A stretch of 64,000 bases of DNA from Pannonibacter sp. XCT-53 (GTDB taxonomy: Bacteria; Pseudomonadota; Alphaproteobacteria; Rhizobiales; Stappiaceae). Of the stretch, positions 8,569 to 17,275 are shown piece by piece. The notes under the pieces were generated by a model. The model ran no database searches, was not told where the DNA came from, and saw only the letters and a program-made list of their open reading frames with translations. The DNA lies in the NCBI RefSeq assembly GCF_009915765.1, contig NZ_JAABLQ010000002.1, forward strand, positions 310,001-374,000, given 5' to 3'. Made by a program: the position numbers and the translations under genes. Position 1 is the first letter of the stretch, and each line of letters starts with the position of its first letter.

Positions 8569-9443
8569 CTGGACGCGCCGCTCCTCCCGGAGCCGACCCC
8601 GCAGGACCCGCCGGCCGACCGGAGCTCGATGCTCTGGCCGGTGAATTCGTGCTGGGCAGCCTCGGCGAGGACGAGCGCCGTGAGGCCGAAGAGCGGCTGC
8701 AGTCCGATCCCCACTTCGCACGCCTGGTCGCGGACTGGCGTCACCGGCTTGCGCCGCTCGACGAGGCCGTCCTGCCCGTCGCGCCTCCTCCGGATCTCCT
8801 GGCGCGGATCGAAAGCGAGATCGACGCCCGTGTCGAAGCCTCTGCCGACGTCCGGATCGCCTCTCGGGTCGCGGCGCCGGCTCGGTCCGGACAAGCGGCA
8901 ACAGGCGGCCGCCTGGCCCCGTCGCCTGGCCTGACCGATCTCGACCTGATGCGCCGGCTGCGGATCTGGCGGGCTGCGGCCCTGTCGGCGCTGGCAACCA
9001 GTTCGGCGCTGGCGGCCAGTGTCGCCGTCCTGCTGTGGATGCCCGCCGCGCCGACCGAACGTCCGCCTGTCGCCGCGCCGGGTCCGGTCGCCACGGGCGC
9101 GCGTTATCTCGCCGTCGTCAACCGCGACGGGGCGCAGCCTGCCATCGTCGTCAGCGTCGACACGCAGACCGGGATCGTCTCGCTGCGTGATCTTGGTGCG
9201 GAACAGCCGGCGGACCGCAGCCTCGAGGTCTGGTATCTCGCCGGTGACAATTCGCGGCCGCCGCTGTCGCTCGGCGTCCTCGCCGACAGCGCCGAAGTGA
9301 CCCACCTGCCGGTCCGGGATGCCGATTATGGCCGCCAGAATGCCGCCATCGCGATCACGCTGGAGCCGAAGGGCGGGTCGCCCAACGGCGATCCGACCGG
9401 GCCGGTCGTCTATTCGGGCAGGCTGATCCCCGAGCCGCGCTGA
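8565..9443 (+). CDS. RskA-family anti-sigma factor
   Basis: Membrane-anchored anti-sigma factor, 292 residues. The N-terminal cytoplasmic part (residues about 20-110) carries the LAGEFVLGSLGEDERREAE helix typical of anti-sigma-K N-domains and has no HxxxCxxC zinc motif. A single membrane segment lies at about 133-155. The periplasmic C-terminal domain (about 170-290) has the RskA signatures YLAVVNRDG, LEVWYLAGD and an alanine-rich end. It should hold the upstream sigma factor inactive until a periplasmic signal, often redox-linked in this family, releases it. It overlaps the sigma gene by 4 bases. Confidence 0.87.
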   Translation: MTGRAAPPGADPAGPAGRPELDALAGEFVLGSLGEDERREAEERLQSDPHFARLVADWRHRLAPLDEAVLPVAPPPDLLARIESEIDARVEASADVRIASRVAAPARSGQAATGGRLAPSPGLTDLDLMRRLRIWRAAALSALATSSALAASVAVLLWMPAAPTERPPVAAPGPVATGARYLAVVNRDGAQPAIVVSVDTQTGIVSLRDLGAEQPADRSLEVWYLAGDNSRPPLSLGVLADSAEVTHLPVRDADYGRQNAAIAITLEPKGGSPNGDPTGPVVYSGRLIPEPR

Positions 9444-9585
9444 GACCCTAGCGTCCCCACCCTCCCGCCTGATCCCCGGATCTCGTCCACACACCTGATC
9501 TCCGGACCCGATCCTGTGGCCGGCCCGCCGCATGCAGCTGGCCGGCCAGCAGCGCAGACCGGGTCCGACAAGCCCCGATCCGGAC

Positions 9586-9614
9586 AAAAAAACCCCGGAG
9601 CATACGCTCCGGGG
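9586..9614 (-). terminator. Terminator of the fasciclin gene
   Basis: On the minus strand CCCCGGAGC pairs with GCTCCGGGG (9606-9614 with 9593-9601) over a 4-base loop, followed by seven T (9592-9586). It lies about 120 bases beyond the fasciclin stop. The sigma/anti-sigma operon converges on it from the other side. Confidence 0.85.
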
Positions 9615-9734
9615 CTGTCGTCCCTGAGGCGAGGGACGCGGCGAGCATGCGGCAGGAGGTCCCGGGGGCCGCAGGGCCGGCGTCGGGGGAGCGCCGGCGG
9701 TCAGGCGGACCGGATGGCGGCCTGCCGGTCGGGG

Positions 9735-10307
9735 TCAGCTCGCCGGAAGCAGAACGGTGTCGATGACGTGGATCACGCCGTTGGACTGGTCGACGTCGGC
9801 GATGGTGACGGTCGAGACATTGCCCTTGCCGTCCTCGATCATGATCTTGCCGTCCATGGCCTTGGCGGTGAAGGTGCAGCCGCCGACGGTCTCGATCTTG
9901 GCGGATCCTTCGCCGCTGGCGATGGCCTTGGACAGCGCGTCGGCCATCACTTCCGACCCCACCACATGGCAGGTCAGGATCTTGGTCAGCTGATCCTTGT
10001 TTTCCGGCTTCAGCAGCGTGTCGACGGTGCCGGCAGGCAGCTTGGCGAAGGCGTCATTGGTCGGGGCGAAGACGGTGAAGGGGCCGGTGCCGGCCAGCGT
10101 GTCGACAAGGCCTGCGGCCTTGACGGCGGCAACCAGCGTGGTGTGGTCCTTCGAGTTCACCGCGTTCTCGACGATGTTCTTCGTCGGGTACATCTTCGCA
10201 CCGCCCACTTCCTTGGACATGCCACCGGCGATGGCGGCGGCGGAGACGAGGGTCAGGGCGCCTGCGGCAAGGCCGGCACGGAGGGCGGATTTGAACAGGA
10301 TCGACAT
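9735..10307 (-). CDS. Fasciclin (FAS1) domain exported protein
   Basis: Secreted or cell-surface protein, 190 residues. A signal peptide covers residues 1-28 (alanine-rich, ending AIAGG). One FAS1 domain fills the rest: an H1-box-like TGPFTVFAPTNDAFAKLP, then LTCHVV and a C-terminal GVIHVIDTVLLP as the H2 box. FAS1 proteins mediate adhesion or ligand binding. The nearby sigma/RskA pair and the matching promoter suggest that it is the target of that sigma factor, in parallel with the fasciclin proteins MPT70/MPT83 under SigK/RskA in mycobacteria. Confidence 0.9.
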   Translation of the reverse strand: MSILFKSALRAGLAAGALTLVSAAAIAGGMSKEVGGAKMYPTKNIVENAVNSKDHTTLVAAVKAAGLVDTLAGTGPFTVFAPTNDAFAKLPAGTVDTLLKPENKDQLTKILTCHVVGSEVMADALSKAIASGEGSAKIETVGGCTFTAKAMDGKIMIEDGKGNVSTVTIADVDQSNGVIHVIDTVLLPAS

Positions 10308-10361
10308 CGGTAACTCTCCTCTTGCGTGACGAAGCGCCCTCTCCCGGGGCGTTCATGCGGA

Positions 10362-10390
10362 GTTACGGCGCGCCTTTCGCGAAAGTTTCA
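10362..10390 (-). promoter_or_regulatory. Candidate ECF-sigma promoter of the fasciclin gene
   Basis: Read on the minus strand, TGAAAC (10390-10385), a 17-base spacer and CGTAAC (10367-10362) lie 55 bases before the start codon. It matches the element before the sigma operon in hexamer and spacing. Confidence 0.5.
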
Positions 10391-10435
10391 GGCCCTTTCG
10401 CTTTTTTTGAGAAACGGGCGCATGGCCCTGTCCCC

Positions 10436-10503
10436 GACACCGGCCAGGACACCGGCCCGCGCTCCTGCCCGCACTCTGGCCCGCATCCTGGTCCGCCCTC
10501 GGG
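10436..10503. repeat. Imperfect 12-bp tandem repeat
   Basis: Nearly six 12-base units run end to end: two copies of GACACCGGCC(A/C)G (10436-10459, the second running into the next type), then CCCGCGCTCCTG, CCCGCACTCTGG, CCCGCATCCTGG and TCCGCCCTCGGG (10456-10503). They lie in the 328-base stretch 10308-10635 between the fasciclin gene and tex, where no convincing gene is seen. One frame reads as a four-residue PAR-type repeat, but it has no plausible start. Confidence 0.55.
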
Positions 10504-10635
10504 TGCTGCCGCGCATGCGGCCGTGCGGGGCACCCGCAGCTGTGAATCCCCGGCCGAATGCCGCTTTATTGCCGCACGCCTCCGCTCTATGGTCCCCGCC
10601 CGACACACACCCGAGAGAAAGCCGGAGCGAGAGCC

Positions 10636-13071
10636 ATGTCCGATATCAGCGATGCCCCCGAAGGGTTTGCCGCCGCCCAGCCGTCCGGCAAGAAGACGCA
10701 GGTCGCACCTGAGGTCGCCCTGCGGATCGCCCGGCGCATCGCCGAGGAGATTGCCTGCCAGCCGGCGCAGGTGAATGCGGCCGTCCAGCTCCTGGACGAG
10801 GGATCGACCGTTCCCTTCATCGCCCGCTACCGCAAGGAAGCCACGGGCGGGCTCGACGACACCCAGCTGCGCAAGCTTGAGGAACGGCTGATCTACCTGC
10901 GCGAGATGGAGGACCGGCGTGGCGCGATCCTGAAGTCCATCGACGAGCAGGGCAAGCTGACGGACGAACTGGCGCTGAAGATCGCCCAGGCCGACACCAA
11001 GGCGGTGCTCGAGGATCTCTATCTGCCGTTCAAGAAGAAGCGCCGGACCAAGGCCCAGATCGCCCGCGAGGCCGGGCTGGAGCCGCTGGCCGACGCGCTG
11101 CTTGGCAACCCGCTCCTGTCGCCGGAGGCCGAGGCGGCCGCCTATGTCAGCGAGGACAAGGGCGTGGCCGACGTGAAGGCCGCCCTCGATGGCGCCCGCC
11201 AGATCCTGATGGAGCGGTTCTCGGAAAATGCCGATCTCGTCGGGCGCCTGCGCGAGCATCTCGTGGCCAAGGGGGTGGTGACCTCCAGGGTGATCGACGG
11301 CCAGCAGGAGGCCGGTGCCAAGTTCGCCGATTACTTCGATTACTCCGAGAGCTGGGCCAAGATCCCGAGCCATCGCGCGCTGGCGCTGTTCCGTGGCCGC
11401 AACGAAGGCGTTCTCGCCGTCGAGCTGACGGTCGATGCGGATGTGACCGAGGGACTGAAGCCGGTCGAGCGCATGGTGGCTCATGCCGCCGGGATCTCCG
11501 ACCAGGGCCGGCCGGCGGACAAGTGGCTGATGGACGTGGCGCGCTGGGCCTGGAAGGTCAAGCTGGCGCTGCATCTCGAGCTTGACCTCATGGGCGACCT
11601 GCGCGACCGGGCCGAGGAAGAGGCGATCCAGGTCTTTGCCCGCAACCTCAAGGACCTGCTGCTGGCCGCGCCCGCCGGTGCCCGCGCCACGCTCGGTCTT
11701 GATCCGGGCATCCGCACGGGCGTCAAGGTCGCCGTCGTCGATGCCACCGGCAAGCTCGTCGAGACGGCAACCGTGTATCCGTTCCAGCCGAAAAACGACG
11801 TGGCGGGTGCCCGCAACACCCTGCTTGCCCTCATCGCAAGGCACAAGGTCGGCCTGATCGCCATCGGCAACGGCACGGCGAGCCGCGAAACCGACCGTCT
11901 GGCCGCCGATGTCATCGCCGACATCCCCGTCGCGGCACGTCCCATCAAGGTGATCGTCAACGAGGCCGGAGCGTCGGTCTATTCCGCTTCGGAACTGGCG
12001 GCGAAGGAGATGCCGGGCATCGACGTGTCGCTGCGCGGTGCCGCATCGATTGCCCGCCGCCTGCAGGATCCGCTGGCGGAGCTGGTGAAGATCGAGCCCA
12101 AGTCCATTGGCGTCGGTCAGTACCAGCATGACGTCAACCAGACCAAGCTCGCCCGCGCACTGGATGCGGTGGTCGAGGACGCGGTGAACGCCGTCGGCGT
12201 CGATCTCAACACGGCCTCGCCGGCGCTGCTGGCGCGCATTTCCGGTCTGGGCGAGGGGCTGGCCCGGGCCATCGTCGAGCACCGCGAGACGATCGGCCGC
12301 TTCACCAACCGCAAGCAGCTGATGGACGTGCCGCGTCTCGGGGCCAAGGCCTTCGAGCTTTGCGCCGGGTTCCTGCGCATCCGCGATGGCGACAACCCGC
12401 TTGACGCGTCGTCCGTGCATCCGGAAGCCTATCCACTCGCCGAGCGTATCGTGAAGGCCTGCGGCCGGGACGTGCGCCAGCTCATGGGCGACAGCACCTT
12501 CCTCAAGACGCTGAATGCGGCCCAGTTCACGGATGAGCGCTTCGGTCTGCCGACCGTGCGCGACATCCTGTCGGAATTCGAGAAGCCCGGTCGCGACCCG
12601 CGTCCGGAGTTCAAGACTGCAACCCTGCTCGATGGCGTCGAGGAGGTCTCGGACCTGCGGCCCGGCATGAAGCTGGAGGGCACGGTCACCAACGTCACCA
12701 ACTTCGGGGCCTTCGTCGACATCGGCGTTCACCAGGACGGCCTGGTGCATGTCTCGCAGCTGGCCGACAAGTTTGTCGATGATCCGCACAAGGTCGTGAA
12801 GGCCGGCGACATCGTCTCGGTGACCGTTCTCGAGGTCGACGTGAAGCGCAAGCGCATCTCGCTGACCATGAGGAAGGTGGCCGACTATCAGGCCGGCCGC
12901 GACCGGCAGGAGGGGCGCGGTCCCGACCGGGATGGTCCGCGCGGGCCGCGTCCGGGGGGCGGCGGTGCCCCGCGCGGCGGCGGCAAGCCGGGCGGCGCGC
13001 CCGCGTCCGGTGGCGGCAACAGTGCGATGGCAGCAGCCCTTGCGGCAGCCATGAACCGGGGCCGCAAGTGA
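10636..13071 (+). CDS. tex: Tex family transcription accessory protein
   Basis: Cytoplasmic nucleic-acid-binding protein of the Tex/YhgF family, 811 residues. In order: Tex N-terminal helical region (to about 190), central linker, YqgF/RuvC-like domain starting near residue 353 ([17 protein letters not shown]), the helix-hairpin-helix region ([17 protein letters not shown], near 525-560) and an S1 RNA-binding domain at about 677-745 ([16 protein letters not shown]). The last 60 residues are a glycine/arginine-rich RG tail that should add RNA affinity. The open frame extends 26 codons upstream, but the ATG at 10636 has a GGAG-type site and begins the conserved domain. Confidence 0.93.
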   Translation: MSDISDAPEGFAAAQPSGKKTQVAPEVALRIARRIAEEIACQPAQVNAAVQLLDEGSTVPFIARYRKEATGGLDDTQLRKLEERLIYLREMEDRRGAILKSIDEQGKLTDELALKIAQADTKAVLEDLYLPFKKKRRTKAQIAREAGLEPLADALLGNPLLSPEAEAAAYVSEDKGVADVKAALDGARQILMERFSENADLVGRLREHLVAKGVVTSRVIDGQQEAGAKFADYFDYSESWAKIPSHRALALFRGRNEGVLAVELTVDADVTEGLKPVERMVAHAAGISDQGRPADKWLMDVARWAWKVKLALHLELDLMGDLRDRAEEEAIQVFARNLKDLLLAAPAGARATLGLDPGIRTGVKVAVVDATGKLVETATVYPFQPKNDVAGARNTLLALIARHKVGLIAIGNGTASRETDRLAADVIADIPVAARPIKVIVNEAGASVYSASELAAKEMPGIDVSLRGAASIARRLQDPLAELVKIEPKSIGVGQYQHDVNQTKLARALDAVVEDAVNAVGVDLNTASPALLARISGLGEGLARAIVEHRETIGRFTNRKQLMDVPRLGAKAFELCAGFLRIRDGDNPLDASSVHPEAYPLAERIVKACGRDVRQLMGDSTFLKTLNAAQFTDERFGLPTVRDILSEFEKPGRDPRPEFKTATLLDGVEEVSDLRPGMKLEGTVTNVTNFGAFVDIGVHQDGLVHVSQLADKFVDDPHKVVKAGDIVSVTVLEVDVKRKRISLTMRKVADYQAGRDRQEGRGPDRDGPRGPRPGGGGAPRGGGKPGGAPASGGGNSAMAAALAAAMNRGRK

Positions 13072-13078
13072 CCCGATT

Positions 13079-13128
13079 GTGACAGTTCGACGGAAGCCGG
13101 CTTCAACAACGTGTCATGAAGCTGGCTT
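13079..13128 (+). promoter_or_regulatory. PHO-box-like heptamers before the phosphonate ATPase gene
   Basis: GTGACAG at 13079-13085 is CTGTCAC on the other strand. GTGTCAT (13111-13117), a 4-base spacer and CTGGCTT (13122-13128) resemble two direct PhoB half-sites (consensus CTGTCAT) with the correct 11-base period. The second pair abuts the start codon, which is unusually close for an activator site, so the call is tentative. TGTCATGAA also occurs upstream of the partner binding-protein gene. Confidence 0.3.
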
Positions 13129-14190
13129 ATGTCGCAGCGCATGTCGATCAAACTTGACCAGGTTGTGAAGGTTTTCGGCACGCAGCGCGTGCTCGATGAC
13201 GTTTCTCTCACCATTGCCGAGGGCGAGTTCTTCGTCGTCCTCGGTCCGTCGGGGTGCGGCAAGTCCACCTTGCTGCGCCTCATTTCCGGGCTCGAGCCGC
13301 TCGATGGCGGACGCATCCTGATCAACGGCCGCGAGGTGGCCGCGTCCGGCCTGCATCTTGCCCCCGAGCAGCGGGGCGTCGGGGTGGTGTTCCAGTCCTA
13401 TGCGCTGTGGCCGCACATGACGGTCGCCGGCAACGTGGCGTTTCCGCTCGAAACCGCCGGCCGCAGCCGGTCGGAGGTGACCCGGCGCACCGAGGAGTGC
13501 CTTGCCACCGTCGAGCTGACCCGCTTCGCCGACCGCAAGCCGGCCGATCTCTCCGGCGGGCAGCGCCAGCGCGTGGCCCTTGCCCGTTGCCTCGCGCAAG
13601 GGGCCTCGACCATCCTCATGGACGAACCGCTTGCAAACCTCGATCCGCATCTGCGCGGGGCGATGGAGGAAGAGCTGTCCGCCTTCCACAAGGCATCGGC
13701 CGCCACAACGCTGTTCATCACCCATGACCAGCGCGAGGCCATGGCTCTCGCCGACCGGATCGCCATCCTCTGGGACGGTCGCCTGCTGCAGGCCGATGCG
13801 CCGGAGGTGATCTACCGTCGGCCGCGCAACCGCCATGTGGCGGGTTTCATCGGCCAGGGCTCCATCGTCACCGTGCGGGTGACGGCCGCCGAGGCGGGAA
13901 CCGCGCATGTCCGGCTCGGGAAGGCCGGGCAGGACGTGGCCTGCGTGGCGGACACGCAGCCGGGCACGGCGGCCCTGCTGCTCCGCCCCGAAGACATCGA
14001 GGCATGCGGGGACGAGGGGGCGCAGCTCTGCGGCCGCGTCGAGCGCTCCGTCTATCGCGGCGGGTTTCACGAGGCCGATGTTGCGGTCGAGGGGCTCGAC
14101 GCGCCGCTGATGGTCCGCCTCGCCGGTCGTCCGGCGGCGGGAGAGCGCATTGGCCTGAGGCTCCGTTCAGGCTGGCTGCTGCCAGCCTGA
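13129..14190 (+). CDS. Phosphonate/iron-type ABC transporter ATPase
   Basis: ATPase of the FbpC/PotA-like class, 353 residues. Walker A (GPSGCGKST) is at 39-47, the signature LSGGQRQR near 141, Walker B with DEPLANLDP follows, and the C-terminal third is a TOBE-like regulatory domain. The substrate is not set by the sequence. The neighbouring one-chain permease, FbpA-like binding protein and phnM make 2-aminoethylphosphonate or a related phosphonate more likely than ferric iron. It converges on the permease gene, with the stops 35 bases apart, so the transporter is split over two transcripts. No strong ribosome-binding site is seen; a second ATG lies at 13141. Confidence 0.75.
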   Translation: MSQRMSIKLDQVVKVFGTQRVLDDVSLTIAEGEFFVVLGPSGCGKSTLLRLISGLEPLDGGRILINGREVAASGLHLAPEQRGVGVVFQSYALWPHMTVAGNVAFPLETAGRSRSEVTRRTEECLATVELTRFADRKPADLSGGQRQRVALARCLAQGASTILMDEPLANLDPHLRGAMEEELSAFHKASAATTLFITHDQREAMALADRIAILWDGRLLQADAPEVIYRRPRNRHVAGFIGQGSIVTVRVTAAEAGTAHVRLGKAGQDVACVADTQPGTAALLLRPEDIEACGDEGAQLCGRVERSVYRGGFHEADVAVEGLDAPLMVRLAGRPAAGERIGLRLRSGWLLPA

Positions 14191-14225
14191 ACGCGTCCGG
14201 CTGTCTCTGTCCTGTCCCTGGCGCG

Positions 14226-15983
14226 TCAGTCGCGCCAGGGGATGCTGCCGGCCGGCACATGGCGGGCCAGCCCGTTCATCGCCACCATGACCGCGACCGT
14301 TGCCAGCACCACCACCGTCGACATGGCGGCGGCGAGCGTGGTCGCGCCGCTGTCCTCGTAGTTGAAGATCGTGGTGCCGATGGTCTCCGTCCCCGATGAC
14401 CACAGCAGCGCCGAGACGGTGACCTCGTTGTAGGCCGTCAGGAAGACGAGGATCGCGCCGGAGGCCGCTGCCGGGGCGACCAGCGGGGCGAAGATCCGCC
14501 GCACCCGCTTCAGATAGCCCGCCCCCGCCACCCGCGCCGCGTCCTCCAGACTGCGGTCCATCTGCAGGTAGGCCGCCGTCACCGGCTTCAGCCCGACCGA
14601 CAGGAACACGGCCACATAGGCGAGCAGGATGATCCACAGCGTGCCGTAAAGCGACAGGCCAAGGCCCGGCAGGGGCTTCAGGAAGGCCAGGATGAAGGCG
14701 ATGGACACGACGAGCCCGGGGACGGCGAAGGCGATGTCGGCCTGGGCGGAGGCAAGCCCTGCCAGCTGCCGCGTGCGTCCGGTCCGGTGAACCATCAGAT
14801 GCCCCAGTCCGATCGCCACGGCGGCGATCAGCGCGGCGGCAGCCGCTGCCGTCAGGGTCGAATTGGCGAAGGCGCGCAGCGTCACGCCCTGTCGCCACAG
14901 CACCTCGGCGAAATTGTCGAGGGTGAGCGTGGCCGGCGTCAGTGCCAGTCCGTAGGTCGGCACCAGCGCGGTTGCGACCAGCGCCGCGAAGGGCAGGGCA
15001 AGCGTCACGGCAATGAAGCCCCAGAGCGCCATTTCCAGCGGCAGCCGGGCGCGTCCAAGCGCATAGGCCAGCGGTGCCTGCGGCAGACCGATGAGGCTTG
15101 CCCGCAACCGTCTCTGCAGCAGCGACTGCAGCCCGACTGCCAGCAGGGTCACCACCGCCAGCACCACCGAGATCACGGCCACATTCGGCAGGACGTCGGG
15201 ACCAAAGCTGGCCAGCCGCCGCCACATCAGTACGGGCAGCGTCGTGTAGCGGGCCGGGATGCCCAGGAGGGCATTGATGCCGAAGTTGCCGAGGGCTGCC
15301 ACGAAGGCCAGCATGAAACTCGCCAGCAGCGAGGGGGCAATCAGCGGCAGCGTGATCCGCAGAAGCACCCGGGGGCCGCCCGCGCCGCAGACCCGGGCCG
15401 CGTCGGCGAGTTCGCGCGGCAAGGCCCGAAGCGCGGCGCGCAGGATCAGGAACACCAGCGGCGCGTGCTGCAGCGCCAGCAGGCTGACCAGGCCGGTCAC
15501 CGAATAGATGCCGGGCGTCTCGCCCATCTCGGGCGCCAGCCCCAGCGGCTTCAGCAGCGGGCTGCCCGGACCCATGGCCTGGATCCAGGCGATGGCGATC
15601 ACATGCGGCGGGATCATCATCGGCAGCAGCAGGCAGAACACGAGCGGTCCCTTTGCCCGCACGTCGGTCAGTCCGACCGCCAGCGCCAGGAGCGCGCCGA
15701 GGATTACGGCCAGCAGGGCCGACAGGACGCTGCTCTCGAGCGAATTCCAGAGGGCTGTCTGCACCGACCGGTTGGCCATGGCCTCGGCCAGCGGCGCCAG
15801 GTCGATCCCGGCAGGGCCGGTCAGGCCGACCTTGAACAGCAGGGCCATCGGCAGGCCGCAGATCAGCGTCACAAACAGAACCAGAACGGCGAGGGTGATC
15901 CCCTCGCCGAACTCTGCCGGCTTCCCGGGGGCAAGGCGCCTGGCCCCGCCCACGGATGCCGTGTCATCCAGTGCTGTGGTCAT
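14226..15983 (-). CDS. Two-domain ABC transporter permease (phosphonate/iron type)
   Basis: Inner-membrane permease of 585 residues, made of two homologous halves of about six helices each. Each half has its own EAA loop: LADAARVCGAGGPRVLLRI near 192-210 and LEDAARVAGAGYLKRVRRI near 473-491. This double architecture is typical of FbpB-type permeases and of the putative 2-aminoethylphosphonate permease family. It starts 6 bases after the binding-protein stop and is translated from the same mRNA. The ATPase gene lies on the opposite strand just beyond its end. Confidence 0.8.
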   Translation of the reverse strand: MTTALDDTASVGGARRLAPGKPAEFGEGITLAVLVLFVTLICGLPMALLFKVGLTGPAGIDLAPLAEAMANRSVQTALWNSLESSVLSALLAVILGALLALAVGLTDVRAKGPLVFCLLLPMMIPPHVIAIAWIQAMGPGSPLLKPLGLAPEMGETPGIYSVTGLVSLLALQHAPLVFLILRAALRALPRELADAARVCGAGGPRVLLRITLPLIAPSLLASFMLAFVAALGNFGINALLGIPARYTTLPVLMWRRLASFGPDVLPNVAVISVVLAVVTLLAVGLQSLLQRRLRASLIGLPQAPLAYALGRARLPLEMALWGFIAVTLALPFAALVATALVPTYGLALTPATLTLDNFAEVLWRQGVTLRAFANSTLTAAAAAALIAAVAIGLGHLMVHRTGRTRQLAGLASAQADIAFAVPGLVVSIAFILAFLKPLPGLGLSLYGTLWIILLAYVAVFLSVGLKPVTAAYLQMDRSLEDAARVAGAGYLKRVRRIFAPLVAPAAASGAILVFLTAYNEVTVSALLWSSGTETIGTTIFNYEDSGATTLAAAMSTVVVLATVAVMVAMNGLARHVPAGSIPWRD

Positions 15984-15989
15984 GAACCG

Positions 15990-16967
15990 TCAGCCGCCGA
16001 AGATCTCGGTGAACTTCGCCTTGTTGGCCGCATCGCCTTCCAGCGCCTTGGCCGGGTCGAACGGGAGCAGCTTGATGGTTTCGCGGGCGGGGAAACCGGC
16101 CGGCGGCGTCACGGCCGGATGGGCCGGCAGATAGCCCTGCTTGGCGGCCAGCTCCTGGCCTTCCCGCGAGATCAGGAAGTCCACGAAGGCCTTGGCGGCG
16201 GTCGGGTTCTGGGCGGTCGACAGGATCGCCACCGGTTCGGTCACGGCCGAAACGCCTTCCTCGGGGAACACGAACTCGACCGGCGCACCCTGTGCCTTGC
16301 CGCGGATCGGCATGTAGTCGACCATGAAGCCGTAGAGCTTCTCGCCGCCGGCAATGGCCTTGTAGACGGCGCCGTTGCCGCCCTGCGGGTTGGCGCCCTG
16401 CTCGGCGAGCTTCTCGTAGTAGGCCCAGCCGAGATCCGGGTTGCCGGTCAGCGCGACCATGTGGATCGTGGCGGCGCCCGAGGTCAGCGGCGACGGCATG
16501 GCCAGCTTGTCCTTCACCTCCGGCTTCAGCAGGTCCTTGTAGGACGTCGGCTTCACCGGGGCGGCGGTGTTGTACATGATGCCGGTGGTGATCAGCTTGG
16601 TGGAGAAGTAGGTCTTGTCCTTGTCCATGATCGCCGGATCATAGCCGGCGATGTCGGCCGCCGGATGGGCGAGCAGACGGCCTTCCTTCTTCAGGCTTTC
16701 CATGGTCACCGTGTCGGCGATCAGCAGCACGTCGGCCTTCGGCGCACCGGCCTCGATCTCGGCGCGCAGCTTCGCCATCACCTGCGGGGTGCCGTCACGG
16801 ACCCATTCGACCTCGACGCCCGGGTGCTTGGCCTTGAAGGCATCCACGGTCTGCTGGGCGTCCTCGTTCGGCTGCGAGGTGTAGAGCACCAGCTTGCCGG
16901 TGACATCGGCGGCCTGCACCTGGCCGGCGAAGAGAAGGGCAGTCGCAGCGATAAGCAGCTTCTTCAT
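15990..16967 (-). CDS. ABC transporter substrate-binding protein (2-AEP/iron type)
   Basis: Periplasmic binding protein of the FbpA/AfuA-like class (325 residues) with a 19-residue signal peptide ending VQA. The mature protein begins ADVTGKLVLYTSQPNEDAQ and contains the WVRDGTPQVMAKLRAE segment. FbpA-type iron proteins use adjacent tyrosines (YY) near the C-terminus; here YY appears only in GWAYYEKL, so ferric binding is not assured. With phnM upstream on the same strand, uptake of a phosphonate such as 2-aminoethylphosphonate is the favoured role. A CTGTCAT heptamer lies 67 bases upstream. Confidence 0.72.
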   Translation of the reverse strand: MKKLLIAATALLFAGQVQAADVTGKLVLYTSQPNEDAQQTVDAFKAKHPGVEVEWVRDGTPQVMAKLRAEIEAGAPKADVLLIADTVTMESLKKEGRLLAHPAADIAGYDPAIMDKDKTYFSTKLITTGIMYNTAAPVKPTSYKDLLKPEVKDKLAMPSPLTSGAATIHMVALTGNPDLGWAYYEKLAEQGANPQGGNGAVYKAIAGGEKLYGFMVDYMPIRGKAQGAPVEFVFPEEGVSAVTEPVAILSTAQNPTAAKAFVDFLISREGQELAAKQGYLPAHPAVTPPAGFPARETIKLLPFDPAKALEGDAANKAKFTEIFGG

Positions 16968-17022
16968 GATCGATCCCTGTCAGTGGCGCGCCGCCCCTGC
17001 GGCGCTGCTCGAGGGCGGCTCT

Positions 17023-17040
17023 AACAGCGTTTCATGACAG
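17023..17040 (-). promoter_or_regulatory. PHO-box-like site upstream of the binding-protein gene
   Basis: Read on the minus strand, CTGTCAT (17040-17034) is followed by GAAA and CGCTGTT. The first heptamer is a perfect PhoB half-site; the second is poor or shifted by two bases. It lies 56-73 bases before the start codon, a normal place for activation. A 12-bp palindrome TTAGCCGGCTAA sits further upstream at 17077-17088. Confidence 0.4.
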
Positions 17041-17162
17041 TTTTGTTGAGCGATTATTGCAGGTTTTTGATGGGATTTAGCCGGCTAATTATCTTGATGC
17101 CGTCGCGTCTGCAGGCAGTTGAGGTCTCGGGAAGCCGGTTTCGGGAGGCCGTGGCACCAGGT

Positions 17163-17193
17163 CTGTGACAGGCCCGGATGCTGCCTGTCACAG
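17163..17193. repeat. 31-bp palindrome with CTGTCAC arms
   Basis: CTGTGACAGGC (17163-17173) is perfectly inverted at 17183-17193 around 9 bases. Each arm contains a CTGTCAC/GTGACAG heptamer resembling a PhoB half-site, but in inverted rather than direct order. It lies in the 308-base gap 16968-17275 between phnM and the transport genes, just past the phnM terminator-like hairpin. It may be an operator or a second RNA hairpin. Confidence 0.5.
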
Positions 17194-17204
17194 GACCGAA
17201 ATGC

Positions 17205-17235
17205 AAAAAGGGGCCGGCGTTGCGTCCGTCCCCTT
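17205..17235 (-). terminator. Terminator-like hairpin after phnM
   Basis: On the minus strand AAGGGG (17235-17230) pairs with CCCCTT (17213-17208) over a 16-base loop, running into a T-tract ending at 17205. It lies about 40 bases beyond the phnM stop. Confidence 0.55.
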
Positions 17236-17275
17236 GCAGGTCTTTCTGGCTGTCATGTCGGCTGTTGGGCCGGCC

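Noticed and set aside
10363..12789. An 808-codon open frame antisense to tex
   Set aside because: Shadow of the tex reading frame; no recognisable domain and no ribosome-binding site.
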